Below, piece by piece: positions 12,990 through 26,376 of a stretch of 64,000 bases of DNA. Made by a program: the position numbers and the translations under genes. The notes beneath the pieces were generated by a model. That model was not told the DNA's origin, ran no database searches, and saw nothing but the letters and a program-made list of their open reading frames with translations. Within the stretch, counting starts at the first letter, position 1, and every line of letters starts with the position of its first letter. Origin of the DNA: Balanoglossus misakiensis (Eukaryota; Hemichordata); NCBI GenBank assembly GCA_040954595.2, contig CM082591.2, positions 2,108,001 through 2,172,000 of the forward strand, given 5' to 3'.

Positions 12990-15677
12990 ATATTTTCGTC
13001 ACCACGAGCTTACAACACTCAATGACAACTCGACGACGAACTTGACTGGTCCGCCATTTTGATAACCGGAACTGAACATAACCACGTTACGTAAAGCTGT
13101 GCATGTTATTCTTGACTTCTTTTGTCATTTACCCCCAAGTACAGGATGCTATTCATACCTGATGAATTGGCATTTAGGCCCTCGTATTACACGTGGATTT
13201 ATAGAAATCTTCCTAACTAGGCCCGCAAGTGAGAAATTCACGTTTCGTGCCTAAATAGGCCTACCTCCACCCTTCCCCGGCGCTAACTCTTGCCGGTGCC
13301 TTCTGTTGATTTGGCATGCCTTAAGCATTGGAAAAGGGCATGAAATAAAAATCTACCAATCAATCGCACAATATGGCAGATATTGTATCCTGTTATTTTG
13401 CAGTGAGAAGTCTTATACGCTAACCCATAGCGCAATGAGTTGCAAAACAGAGTAATTTGTGTCATTGATTTTACATGTACAATGATCGGTCACGGCTCTA
13501 GTGCTGATATTCTGTATAATATGATGCTTCGGTAAGCTCTGATAAAGTTATGCGTGTATCGTAAAGGTCGCTTGATAAACGACTTGGTATAAAACATGGA
13601 GTAAAACATATTGGAGTATAGTTATTTCAGTTGTTATTTTCTGGTGCGATGGTTGATCTGGCGTCGCGACGACGGGGGGTTGTGTTTGATGTAAATCTAC
13701 TTGGCAGTACGAAAGATTCCGCCGGATCGTTAAGGTTAGAGATCCTGTTCCGTATCGACAGCTTTGTGTCCTGCGTCCATCGATTGTCGTCAATGTATCA
13801 TCACATCTAACACCAGCCGGGAGCAAAATCGCTTGATGGAATTGGAAAATGTCGATTTACTTTTTCGCTGTATACATGTACATTACGAAAAACGCGTTAC
13901 ATCGAAGCCACTGCCGAATGTAAAATATTGATCACAACATTTTAAAATGATTTACACGAAGTCGTTTAGCTTCCAAACGAAAACATTTCATGTCCGGAAG
14001 TGTGTCGCACATGTTTTTGAAATTTTCAGCAGACGATGCATTAGGCTAACGAGGCCTCAAAGCAAAGGAAGGAGCCAAGGAAGACACGTGGTTTCATCTA
14101 GAAGTCTTTGAAGAAATCGAAAAACGACTCCCACCTTCCTGGGTAGTCATTCATCCCCTGCTGGAGTACAGCCAAGACTCTCAGGTTCTGCCATCTTTTG
14201 CGTGACTTTAAAATAATGATCTCGTTTTGATTTCGACGATGTTCACGCCCTGGGGAGGTCTGTTGTAGTTCGCTCGTTAATGGTACAACCATCGAATTTT
14301 CGACTGTACCGATATTTCTTTTGCCATATCGTTAAATGTGTGGAGGATCTGGGACCGACAAAATGTATCTCATGCTATCTTGTCGGTGAGGGCGATTTTT
14401 TTATCGCAACCACGGCTGGCCGATTCATACCACGCAAAAATTCTTTTCAGCCGGCAAATGCCTTGCCAATAAACATTTCATTGACGACCTTAATGACAAG
14501 ATCATTGCTGAAATATTGGTGCTAAGAATGAACCTTTTTGCACGGTCAGTCTGAGTACAGGGGTCGTGCCAAGTGAACGTAGCACATGTACACTGGCTAG
14601 TGGAAAGATCATTAGCGAATAATCGCTGTTTTGGGCAGGATAAGCGAATCAATAAATAAAGAACATTCCCTATTGACAAACTACTTATGTATATAAGTAC
14701 AATATCGCGTTACTGGCTGGATAAATTTGCCAATAACTCAGAATTTTAGGCAGAATAACACAACACGTCCCAATGAGCAGGGTTTGCGAATTACCGAAAA
14801 GCTGAGGGGTCAGGCTAAGTTCAGCAAAGAATCATGGGAAATTTCTCTGACCCAAAATGGCGACGTCGATGACAGTTTAACCATCGTTCATTTCAACCGC
14901 TGTTATGTCGACATTTTCACGGGGAATTGAGTAAAACAATGAACGAGGAGTTTGGCAGTAGCGCAGTTTACTGGTGAGTACTGTGTAACTTTTCTATCGA
15001 GACCACCGGCAAGTCAGTGGTGCTACCGCGTCACCGTTACCACGGGTACGGGGTACGCTATGGACAGGCGTTGTTTATGTTGTCATTGCAACGATTACGG
15101 ACAGCAGACGCCTGAACGGCGATCGGACTGGAGTAATGACTTATTTCGGTACTCAGATCACGGTCGTGCTTAGATGACATGTCGGTAGTACGACTGGCCA
15201 CGGACGGTGGGGGTAATCAGCCCCCCTCCCCCCACGGTACAGCTGCGTACCACAGCTAAGCTTAGATAAACTTGATACCGATAAAGGAAAAAGGATAGGA
15301 CCGCCACATCGCCGCATGTTTGTTGTTGTTGGGGGGGGGGGGGGGCAAGCCATGATCAGACAACTCTGTCACAGGGACCCTGAGTAAAACAAGTATTTGT
15401 AACTAAATTTTCAACTGCCCATGTTGTAAGGTATAGAGATTACAATCACTTCCTCTACCTGTATAAAGTGCTTGCCACTCACACTATTCTGACTGCAACA
15501 TTGTAGCAGAATTCTAATGAAACTTCCAATAATTCCTCATTCTGAATAGTTTGTATTTATTTTCTGACGAGAATAAATGCACACACACATTCCAGATTTA
15601 ATATAACCAATGATTTTACGCATTCTAGAGTAATACAAGTCAACCATTGCGTGCTGTGATTATCGGAAAAGACGAGA
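12990..15677. other. Intergenic region between the GPCR and LRRIQ1
   Basis: No supportable gene was found in this 2.7-kb stretch. A G-run occurs near 15331. The final few hundred bases should contain the LRRIQ1 promoter and 5' UTR, but I see no clear TATA box or initiator. Confidence 0.45.
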
Positions 15678-18600
15678 ATGAGCATGCGTCAGATACAAGA
15701 CCCAGATGATGAGAGTTGGGTAGAGGCGGAAATCCAGCGAGAGTTAGAGGAGCTGGAACCTCTCGACAATGACGGTGTTTATGACGGTATCGATGACGAA
15801 GTGCTGGATGACAACATTGATGATGACAGTGATGTCAGCGACGATGAGGACAACAACATTCCGGACTCAGTCACGGAATATCTGGAGAGAGTCCAGAGCC
15901 GATCCACCGGAATCATGAAAGAAATCGAAGATTGCAGTCTGGTTTTGGAGCAGGTCAAAGATAAAGGTAAAGTACTAATAAACTTAGAACTGTGCCTAAA
16001 ATAATCCCATTTCAGCACATTCTGGTATATCACAATTACTAGTAACTGTGAGTATGTTGACAAGAATGGAATATTGTATTTTTCTGCCAGGCCTATCACA
16101 CACTAAGGATCAACCCGTGTCCAAAGCAATTGAGGAAATCGCATTTGTAATTGGAGAAGATCCGGAAGATCTCTATGATACGGTAAGAAATAAAAACAGT
16201 TGACAGTTTTCAGTCTTATACAGTTAAAACCTGTCTAAACCCAACCCTGTCTAATCTGGAAACCGATCTTTGTGAGATTCTCAAAAGGTTAGTCTGTGCA
16301 GGATTTGACTAAAACGAGGAATTATATTTCTTTGTTAACAGGTAATGAAAGAAATAGAAGAAGAGGAAGAAAAAGAGAGACAAGATGCAAATGGGAATGA
16401 TAATGATGAGACCGAAATGGGGACATTTCTGACAGCTGGCGTTGTGGATGACAAGTCAGTCTCTGGTGGATTAGATGAAGACAGTTCGGTAAAGACCGAC
16501 AATATTGAAGGAAGTCAAGGTAATTCAGGTGTGTTGGTTACTCCGTTGAACTGTTGCAGTCAGTGAAGTTTAGAGCTACATGTAAGCTTTTAATTTGGTT
16601 AACCATGAGCTGGGAACCTGGGTAACACCTCTACCACCATCAGTTTGATTACATCGATTAATCCAAGAGGAACTCGTGTAAAATGACTTGGGAACCCCAG
16701 TAACATTTCCGTGGTTACTGCCGTTAAAACAAAAATACTGATTTTAAAAATAAGTCATCCAATTTTTCGTGTTATTATATATCCAGGTGACCAGAACCTG
16801 ACTGTGGCTGTGATGACAGAAAGCATGCTGGCCGAGATTCAAGCCAGACAGAAACTCAAACAGCTCATCCAGAAACAAAAGGAACAAGATGAGAAACGAG
16901 AGAGGGAGTACCGTCTGCAGAAAGAGGAGATCGAGAAACAGGAAGAGAGGATAGATCGGATGCGACAAGAGAAGTATCGTGAGTATGACGAGGAGAAGGT
17001 GGAGCTTGGAAAACAAAGGAAAGCAGAAGAAGAACAGCTGGAAATGGAAATGAGGGAAGAGAGCAAGAAAATGACGGAAATGTTGGATGAATACAAGGCC
17101 AACATTGATGAGTTCGCAAAGACAACGGAAAAAGAGAGAGAGGAGTTCGAACACCACGTGGAACAACAGAGACAAGACAGAGAAGAGAAACTGACTACGT
17201 CTGCCATCAAAATCCAAGCTACGTACAGATCATACAGGTAATGTGCAATAGTCTACATATATTGACTGGATGGTTTTATAAGGGCATTTCTTTGCAACTA
17301 TTAATCTGTATAACTCTGATATTTACAGGGTGAGAAAACCCTACCTGCAGAGACTTCAGAAGATGAGGGAAAACAGGGAACGTAAGCGGGAAATGGAACG
17401 GCAAGTGGAGATCCTGGAAGTGAGAAGGAAGGAAGAGAACCGGAAGAAGGCGGAGAAGAAGAAACGGGAAGCGGCCGAGAAAAAGAGGAAGGAGGAGGAG
17501 GAGAGGAGGTTGAAGGAAGAGGAGGAGGAAAGAGTGAGGAGGGAAGAGGAGCAGAGAAGACTGGAAGAAGAAAGACAGAGACAGGAAGAAGAAGCGAGGA
17601 GGATGGAGGAAGAGATGAGGCAAAAGGAAGACGAGGAGAGAAAGAGGAAAGAGGAAGAGGAACGGATCAAAGAGGAGGAGAGACGGAAGAGGGAGGAGGA
17701 AGAGGCAGAGAGGAAAAGACAAGAGGAAGAAAAGAGAAAAGCTGAAGAAGAAATGAAGCAAAAGGAAGAGGAGAGGAAGAAAGAGGAAGTGAGGAGAAAG
17801 GATGAAGAAGCAAGGTTTGTTACTATGGTGATCATTTTGAAAGTCTCACTTCATTCATTCATTCATTCATTCACAATGAATAAACCTCGCAGACTGAGAA
17901 TTCAAGAACATTGTATTTACAATATTAATTGATGGACTTTAATAATTAATTTACTCACATAGGAGGAAGAAACAGGAAGATGGAAAAGCAGGAAAGGAAA
18001 AGAAACTCATCGAACAGCTGGAGAAGGAACGATCTCGAGACAAGGAAAAAGACGATCTTGATAAAAAAGCTGAAGACATTTTGAATAAAATTCAAAATGA
18101 GATTCAAAGTAGCCAAAACACAGTGCATGGTAAACAAGAAAACATTTCAAGTAATAATAGTACAAAGACAAACAGAACTGGCACTAACTTAGACAAAAAT
18201 AAACAAGTTGAAAATACTGCCGAGGCTGTTTCAGGCTCAGCAGAAAAAGGACAGATTTCTGTAAGTTTTGAAAAATCTGACAGTTCAGTACAGGAGAGGA
18301 CTTTACATGGAAGTGCAATAATGAATACGGAGAGAGAGGATAATCAGTCAAGAATCATGGAAATGCTGCCGGAAAACCTGGAAAAGAGAAGACTGGAATG
18401 GATGGAGGAATGTATTCCGTGGGGGTAAGATGTCTGAGGAGGATTTCAGTAGAATGTGTCTATAAAAAATTGGATGATAAATCTTGATAATGTGCTGTCA
18501 AATTTGAGTCCCATTTAGTTATAATCACACTTTTCTGGAATTTTTTCAATCTTACAAATGTATATTATTTTGTCAAACTCTAGGAAAGTTATTGGTGAGA

Positions 18601-21600
18601 GCAAAAGCCAAGCGAGGAAGAGTGTGAAATCAAGGATTGGGAAGAGACCAGCGTCTGCCAAGCAGTTGCCAGAAATATCAGAGGAATTATTATTGCAAGC
18701 ATCGTCTGAGAATGCAAGTCTTCAACAGGTCTGTGCATTAGTGGTGTTGTTGTATATGGCTACTATGAGTGATCTGCAAAATTGTATTGTGTAAATTGAC
18801 CTTACAGATTTTACTGGATATAAAAAAATATATATCATGGTTACAAATACTTTTCCAGCACATTTGCATCAGCCCCAGATGCTCTCCTAGATCCTGACAG
18901 ATTGACTGTACATTATTTTTTCAACGCAGGTGTCCACGGTTCAAGTTCAAGGGTTGCCAGGTTGTAGTATGAGTAGTCTGAAGCAGTGTCCGAGTGCGCG
19001 GTCCATTACTCTGATCCAATGTGGAGTAATTGCCGTGGAAGGAATAAGTGGGTGTACAGCTTTACAACATTTGAATTTACAGGTAATGTACACCTGGTCT
19101 GTGTGTGTGTGTTGTGTGTGTATGTGTTAATGCATGCATACACTTGTGTGTGTATTGGCTTGTGTGTCTATCTGTGTCTCTGTCCGTGCATGTCACTTAT
19201 CTTTGAGTCTCTCTGTGCGTGTGTGTGTGTCTTTCTGTCTGACTCCTGTACACTAAGCTTAAACTATGGCTATTCCGTGGTATAGGAGTCAGACAGACTA
19301 GGACAGACAGACAAGAGTGACTGTCTGTGGGTCTATCTGTATGTCTGCCACTGATTCTGTCATTCAGCTTGTGTGTAATGTGAATTTTGTCTTCTCCTTA
19401 CAGCATAACAGAATAGAGAGTTTAAATTGTCAAGATTTACAGAAACTGCAAGAGTTACAAATGTCCAGCAACTGCCTTACGAATGTCCATGGTCTAGACG
19501 GCTGTAGTGATGTCAGAGTGGCTGACTTCTCAAACAATAGAATCACCAGAACAGGTAGAGTTCCTTTGTGGTGTTGACCCAACAAGACACTCTTGACCAA
19601 TTAAGTATGTATCACATTTCAATGTTTCAATTCTGAACAAATTGGAGCACAGTTCCCCTGATGCTAATTTGATTTATATCGGCAGGTGGATTCGAGTCCT
19701 GCCACAAACTGACCAGATTGCTGCTGGACCACAATCAACTCATCAACACACGCGGCCTACACAAGACGCCGTCCGTTCAGGTGGTAGACTTATCCCATAA
19801 TCATCTGAACAGTGTACAGGATTTAGACAAATGCTGCCTTCTGAGGACCTTGAACTTGACTGGAAACAGTTTACAAGAGGTAGGTCAAAGGTATCATTGC
19901 GGCAAAAAGCTCCAGTTTCATTTTCCAGAAATTCAGAAAACTAATATTTTTCATGAATGGACAAATAAACTTTATTTTCAGGTGAAATAATCTGAGTGTT
20001 TTCTGTTTACTTTTCAGCCCCCAAAACTTAACAATCATGTGTTACTACGGCAACTCTTCTTGGATGACAACAGTCTGGGTTCTTTGGAAGTTTTATCGAC
20101 AGCATGGCTGCCTCTGCTGGAGTTTCTGTCAGTCAGTCAAAACAGGTGAGGTACTTTTTCCTCCTAAATTTTGCAAAGTCTTTTTCTCAAATTTTGCTCA
20201 TGGGAACTTTCGATTATTTTTTTTAAATTGAGAATAAAAATTTGGGTCACCGTAACTGTACAAAAAATGTGTTCTCTGGTAAACTCTAGACTTCGGAAGA
20301 AAAATAACATTTCTTTCTTTCTTTCTTTATAGTCTCTCTGAAATTTCACCTCTGTCTAATATGTTGCTGTTGAAGAAATTGGATGTCAGTCATAATTGTA
20401 TAGCTGGTGAGTTTTACATGTTATAGCGCCACCATAACTCAACTTTGGTCTACAAATTTGTCACCTAAATCCAAATAAACTTCTATGACTCCCCAATATG
20501 TTATAAGGTTTGAAATGAAAATACAGGTAGTATTACCACATCTTGGTACATTGTATTGTATTGCATTGTATTATGAAGGATGTATTTGTATTTTTCATAG
20601 ATGTACAGAGTGTTGTATCTGGTGTGAGGGATTGTCACAGACTGCAGGAGTTGTGTGTTCAGGGAAATCCACTCACTGAAGAACAAGAATACAGGTGAGG
20701 AATAGAGTGTATTGTACTGTATTGTACCATTTATCATATACATGTATATATTTTCTTGAGTTTTGGATACTATTAACACTTCAACCAGTATTGAAATGTT
20801 CTCCTCTCGCCATTAGATCGTCAATCATAGACAAGTTGCCATGGTTACAGAAGCTGGATTCGGAAGATGTCACACCAAGGATATCACATGATCAGATCCG
20901 TGCCATGAGTAGCTTCGAAGCCATGTGCATCTCTCAGATACAGAGACAGAATGAAGTGCAAGCGAGACACAGCAAACAGCTCAAGTGAGTTCTCCGTCTT
21001 CAAGTGTCAGTGACAGTCTGGGAAACAGTTTTTGAGTTGTTCTGAAGGTTTTCAGATTCCAGACTTTGACAATGGTATCATTATTTATTGTATGTATGTA
21101 TGTATGACTTGATATTATTGTGTTGGCAGGGAAACCAGGCAGAGACACCCAGGTGACATGATCAAACTCCTAGATCTGAAATCACGGCAGTTTGATGAAA
21201 TCCACGACTTGGCCGTACAGCACAGATACATGCACGAGTATGGTGACCTGACAGTAGATTCAGGGGACAGCCATGATGGAGATTCGGAAAATAAAGCACC
21301 AGGGAATTCTGAGGTGATGGAAGTTCCTGGAAAACCTGAGAACAGGAATGTTAGATTTAACGACAATGTGGCCAGTCAATCGAGTGTTTCTGTATCTGCC
21401 AGCGTTGTGGGTAGAGGGTTGAAGATTGAGAATGAAGACTACTTTTGTAGGTAAGTTGTTGTGAAACTCAGAAACTCATTTTATACCACCACGGGTATTA
21501 ACACCAGAAAAGAAGGGATTGTTATACAAGTCCATGCATTGAGAGAGAGAAAGAGAGAGAGAGAGAGTGTGTGTGTGTGTGTAAACACAATTGTCCATAG

Positions 21601-24344
21601 TTGCATTTTCAAGCAATTAAAGGTAAACTTTTCTCCCTTGATTCCTTTCCCAACAGAGCTGCAGTAAAGATTCAAGCCCTTTGGAGAGGCTACAGTGTCA
21701 GACAAGAAATCCATGAACACATGCAGAGATGGCTGGCAGCCACTGTCATCCAGGCATATTGGAAGGGGCACGCCGTCCGACAAGAGATCAGAAAACACAT
21801 TCCGGATTTCTACGAGAAAGAGGCGTCTCTCAGACAGCCGTACCCACCACAGAGGGTCGCGCCAACTCAGAGAGGGATGTCGGCTCAGAGGCAGGCAACG
21901 CAACAGAGTGTGGGTTCTGGAGGGAACGTATCATGGCAGGAGGTGTCAGACACTGTGAATGGAAATCAAATGTCGCCGCTGCAAAACATGGCTGCCACCA
22001 AAATACAGGTAATATATCACCAGATGTAGGGACACACTCAATCTTCCCGAAGTTTCAACAATCCATTTTATGGAACTGGGGCGCAAACACCCACCCACCC
22101 GAAGCTTGGGGGTAGGCTAGTCAATCACTGTGAGATATATTGCTCATTTCAGTTTCTTTAAGCCACGTCCCTATTGATCAAAAGTTCCCAGAGAAGTATC
22201 TTGTGAATAAAAAATAAAATGATTGCCCCAGCGGATCAATCATGGAGTACTGATTTGATTGATTGATTCTTGCAGGCCCTGTGGCGGGGATATTACATCA
22301 GAAAAAGAATTAAAGAATTCAAGGAGTCATTAAAGATTGACGATGAAGAAGATGATTTGTTTGGTGAGCTGGACCTGTCAGCGTTTGATTTTAATGAGGT
22401 AAGTATGTTTGTAACCCCTTCACTGCATTGGTTTGGTCCAAATCTATTGTTTTTCTGTGGGAAAGTTTGATATCTATAAAGGAAAAGGGGATGGGGAGGG
22501 TTACACATATTATCATCAAATAATTACAGAATCATATCTTGTTTCTATTACAGGCAAGTTTAGAGCAAGGATGGTCGCCTGCAGAGACACCCCAGTTACC
22601 AATCACACAACACCCAGTGTTACCCCCGACGCCCCCCGTCCAACCCCACCCTCCCAGGCAAGCGTGGAGGGGCGCAAACTCACCCATGGTGAATGACAGA
22701 GCCCAGCCTACACCCCTGGGCAAACCTCCCCTACCCCCGGGGTCAAGCATGAGCACGGAGACGCCAAGGACGCATGCGTCCAGTAAACAGGAGAAAATCA
22801 CAGAGGAATGGTGAGTTGTCTTTGCTGGCGTTTATCAGCGGGTAAAATGTAACAAAACCTGGTCTGCCTGGTGCCTAATCGTGGGTGGAGCTTAATTGAA
22901 GGAATTATAATATGGTGCCAATATTGACATTTCACTGTATTTTTCTGCTATTGCAGGGGATTTAAAGATTCTACAACAGCTGAATTGATGATGAAAAGAG
23001 CCAAAAAGATGCATCGAAAGAAGAAAATTATCGGTAAGATCACTTATGATTGAAACACCCCCTTTAAATCACATATATGTAAATCAGAGGGGATTGTAAC
23101 ATTTACACTTTATGGCTTATTTGATATTAATTCCGGCTATTCCTTTTATTTGTTTTTGTGAAGATCCCAAGAAAAAATATGAATTATTTAAAAAACTGCA
23201 AGACTCCACCAAGATGAACCATGTGCATCCACCAGCCAGAAAGCAGACAAACAAACAAGACTACTTCCAAGGTAAATGCAATTGAATATTATTCCTAGTG
23301 GAGCAGGTTTTCCGAAGGCTTATATTTGGAAATAAGGCCTACACCAGTTGAAAAAAGATAAGATGCTTGCTGAATACTGCAACTACGGCTTTCATGTAAT
23401 CTGTTGAAAATGTCTTTTTTGTTGATAGCTCGACAGCACTTACAAAACTTCATGGAGATTCAGTCGCAGTCATCGAATGAACAGAAACAGCAAATGGTGT
23501 TTGAGTAAGTGTCTTTCATGTTGATATGAAAAAGTGTCTGTCCCATTTGTATTGAAGTTACACTTCTAAAATACTTTCAAACTAAGCACAGTAACATTGG
23601 CTGTAATGCATCACTCTCCACAGATGGGTGCACACGCAAGCAGGTCCATACAGTGGAGCAAACACTCCACAACCGCTCAAACACCCTCCAATTTTAGGAA
23701 GACACACACACAGCGATTCTAGTTTACCGTACATTGACCCCCAGGTTTTGGAAGGTGGTCGAGTTCAGCTTGTTGTGAGTATACAATAATTTTGTGGTCA
23801 GTTAATCTCTTTGCGTGTCGTATTTTCAGAAGATGGTAAACATTCAGTCTTTGCTATTAATTTGATATATTATTCACCACTATTGACACCTCTTGTTTTA
23901 TTTACCAGGCCAGTCCTAGCATCGAACTTGAATCAGTCGGGGACACATCAACAGTCGTTTCGTCACCGGAAAAAAATCGACGACATTCGTTTTCTTCCCA
24001 AAATGGTGAGTAAGCCTTCACTTACAGCGTGGCACATTGTATGATTCATGAAGCATTTCTCTTTGTGTGTGATAAAATGGCAAAATAAAAATAATATAAA
24101 ACTATAAATAATTCATAGTTAAATGGATAAATATAACTACCACATGTCATTCGTATAGTACCAACTACCATGTCTTTCCTGTAAATGTACATAACAATAG
24201 TTCATTTTTATCACAGATGACAAAGTCCAGTTTCCGCCTCTGAAAACCAATTCAGCACCCAGCTCACACACCAGAGACAGAATGGCAGCAGTTGAACGAT
24301 TTGATGGATGGGGAGGAGGAAGAAGGAGAAACAAATATAAATAA
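15678..24344 (+). CDS. LRRIQ1: LRRIQ1: leucine-rich repeats and IQ motif protein
   Basis: 24 coding exons encode 1584 aa (the human protein is about 1700): 15678-15966, 16091-16182, 16342-16519, 16787-17237, 17329-17814, 17963-18424, 18584-18728, 18930-19082, 19404-19554, 19686-19879, 20018-20145, 20333-20406, 20601-20694, 20817-20984, 21130-21450, 21657-22008, 22276-22398, 22554-22810, 22957-23033, 23164-23271, 23429-23504, 23624-23774, 23909-24005, 24217-24344. All introns are GT-AG and all phases agree. The acidic N-terminus (AEIQRELEELE; PDSVTEYLERVQ) matches the LRRIQ1 family. Then come an IQ motif at about 328-341, a long Glu/Lys/Arg-rich helix (about 340-520), leucine-rich repeats (about 702-965, exons 8-13), and IQ motifs near 1132, 1155 and 1243, the last split across exons 16/17. 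The C-terminus is Pro-rich and then basic. IQ motifs bind calmodulin or light chains. LRRIQ1 is generally linked to ciliated or germ cells; its exact role is unknown. The first ATG was used; Met3 is an alternative start. Confidence 0.93.
16220..16262 (-). repeat. Dispersed repeat, copy in LRRIQ1 intron 2
   Basis: A roughly 43-bp segment with core CCCTGTCTAATCTGG is closely matched, in reverse orientation, at 63030-63071 inside the SDR gene. It is a remnant of an interspersed element of unknown class. Confidence 0.55.
17850..17873 (+). repeat. (ATTC)n microsatellite in LRRIQ1 intron 5
   Basis: About six tandem ATTC units lie shortly after the exon-5 donor site. It is low-complexity intronic sequence. 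Confidence 0.85.
21539..21582 (+). repeat. (GA)n(GT)n compound microsatellite in LRRIQ1 intron 15
   Basis: A GA tract passes directly into a GT tract inside the intron. It has no coding role. Confidence 0.85.
22413..22502 (+). mobile_element. MITE 'AACCCTTTCACC', diverged copy in LRRIQ1 intron 17
   Basis: A roughly 90-bp element begins AACCCCTTCAC and ends GGGAGGGTT, with the internal conserved stretch TTTGGTCCAAATCTATTG. It belongs to the family also seen at 26182, 28678, 42664 and 46091. The right terminal repeat is degraded. Confidence 0.6.
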
Positions 24345-24673
24345 CAAGATGGCCAACAATTGAAGCGTAGTTTTGATTTTCCAACTGTGAAACAAGAGAT
24401 TGATTTTAACTGTAACTGTACTTTTCTTCATAATATTCACATGGAAAGATGTAAGGGATATACTGTTGGAATATACAAACAGTTAATTAATGAAGAATTC
24501 CAAAATCTGTCTACAAAAACTGAGTTTGTTTTATAGTGTTTATTTTGAGATTCTTTTGAAGTACAGTGGTTGGGAATTTTGAGATTTCAGTGAAATGCAT
24601 ATTATTTGTGTGTGGATTAATTTGTATACTTTGTAAATATTTTCACTTCCACATTGTCATTGATGCTGCTTTT

Positions 24674-24679
24674 ATTAAA
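24674..24679 (+). terminator. Poly(A) signal ATTAAA for LRRIQ1
   Basis: This common variant hexamer lies about 330 bases after the LRRIQ1 stop. A TG-rich tract follows about 50 bases later, as expected of downstream cleavage elements. Confidence 0.5.
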
Positions 24680-24727
24680 TATTGTATTATCAACTGATTT
24701 TATTCGACTGATATACATCCATGTGCC

Positions 24728-24752
24728 TGTGTGTGTGTGTGTGTGTGTGTGT
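24728..24752 (+). repeat. (TG)n microsatellite
   Basis: About 12 TG units lie just after the presumed LRRIQ1 polyadenylation site. Confidence 0.9.
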
Positions 24753-24949
24753 ATTTATATACAAACATGTTTGTCACATTAAAATGGCATTGATCTGCAC
24801 AAGTCAAAAGATTGGCTTTGATAATTTCTCATAAAGTATATCAGATATTTTGATTTTATGTGTGCGGTGTGTCCCACTTGGAATTGGGGCAGGCAAAATG
24901 AGAAACACATATTTCAATGTGAATAGCCATCTTCCCGCCAGGAGTTTCA

Positions 24950-25073
24950 AGGAAGTCCCAGAATGATTGGAGGTCGTTAACCTTTCACCTCATCCTTCGA
25001 CCAATCATAGGCCTTGTTTGTCGTCCCGCCATATTGCTTGACGGTATCCTCGTGTGACTCTGCTGTCTCGAAG
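24950..25073 (+). promoter_or_regulatory. NAP1L promoter region and non-coding first exon
   Basis: Two inverted CCAAT boxes (ATTGG at 24966-24970 and CCAAT at 25001-25005) precede a strong splice donor, CGAAG|GTAAGG, after 25073. An acceptor at 26351-26352 sits 24 bases before the NAP1L ATG, so a 5'-UTR intron of about 1.3 kb is implied. The exact transcription start is not visible. A GCCATATT (YY1-like) motif lies near 25028. Confidence 0.55.
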
Positions 25074-26181
25074 GTAAGGCGAAAATATAATAAATGTCGA
25101 TGATATATTGGGCGCTATTAACGAAATTAAAGATAATCGAATATCAAGAACGCGAAAAAAGTGTCATTTTGGGACAAAAAGGCCAATTTTTACACATGTT
25201 TATGTTTGACATTCGCTTATTTTCTCCATCTGAAATTTATAATGGCAGCCATGCTAATGCGTGTGTGTGTGTCATGTTGGTCGTGTTCGGAAAAAATATC
25301 TAATCATTAGATGTAGAAAAATGTCATAATGACGTCCGAACTTTTGATTAACATTTTATACAGTGATTCTCACAGTTTCTGTCTCAGCAATGTCAAGCTG
25401 GTTAACTTGTGTAGGTTTCACCTCGTCCCTTGAAATAGATTGCGAGACGCGATCCTTTTATAGCGCGGTACAATTTCAAATGTCACTTACATACCGTGGC
25501 CTTGGCGTGAGCTAGACATGTGCGGAGGGTCAGAAATGAGACTCGAGTGATGAAAATTCATCAGAGTTTCTCATTCTGTCCCTGATGATAGATACACGAG
25601 AGGCCCAGATGCATCGACACACACACACACACTGCAAGTGTATTGATTGTTGAATCTTGAAACCGCGTCTGTGCCCTAAAACGCTGGGAATAAAATTGGG
25701 GTGATCTAGAAAAAGAAGAATGTTGAGCTTCTGAGGCCGTGACATGCGGGCGGGTTCATTCATTCTTTTGGTTACATTACGCTGGACTGGACTATACAGC
25801 GTGGTGGACATCCGTCCACGCGCATACTTGACAGTATAGCCAGAAAGCATGTGTTGATGATGTCTTGTGCAATCAATATGGTTCTAAGCCATCCATTGAC
25901 TTGCAACAGGATATGTAGGGACAGTTACTAGGTCATCTGTGTAATTGTGGGCCTAGATTTGAACAATAAGCAATACACATTGCCAGATGCACTGGCAATT
26001 GAAAAAAAATGCTGTAACAGTGCATGTCGTGGCTGAACAACATGCTGAAATTGACATACTGATGAAATTCAATGCAAATGTAATATGATCGATTGTGACA
26101 TAGTATACACCGATCTTGGAGGTTTATCAGAAAAGTAAGGAGTGTTGATTACAACTTAATACAGAAATATAGTATGGTTTG

Positions 26182-26269
26182 ACCCTTTCACCGCTATGGT
26201 TTAGTCCAAACCTATTGTTTTCTATGGTATAGTTGGACCTCTATACAGGGAATTGGGGGTGACAGGATT
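26182..26269 (+). mobile_element. MITE 'AACCCTTTCACC', copy in the NAP1L 5'-UTR intron
   Basis: It begins ACCCTTTCACC and ends GGGGTGACAGGATT, with the interior GTCCAAACCTATTG shared with sister copies. It is about 88 bp long and slightly decayed at the right terminal repeat. Confidence 0.65.
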
Positions 26270-26376
26270 GAATTGAAATGTAATTATCATCAGATGTATA
26301 ATCATATTGGTATCAACTGGCATTTGAATTCTTTTGTTTCGTTGTCTTACAGAGACAAAGAAGTATACCATCGACC

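Noticed and set aside
16744-17835. Several minus-strand open frames of 120-160 codons rich in Ser/Phe/Leu
   Set aside because: They are reverse-strand shadows of the Glu/Lys/Arg-coding LRRIQ1 exons 4 and 5, where stop codons are depleted by composition.
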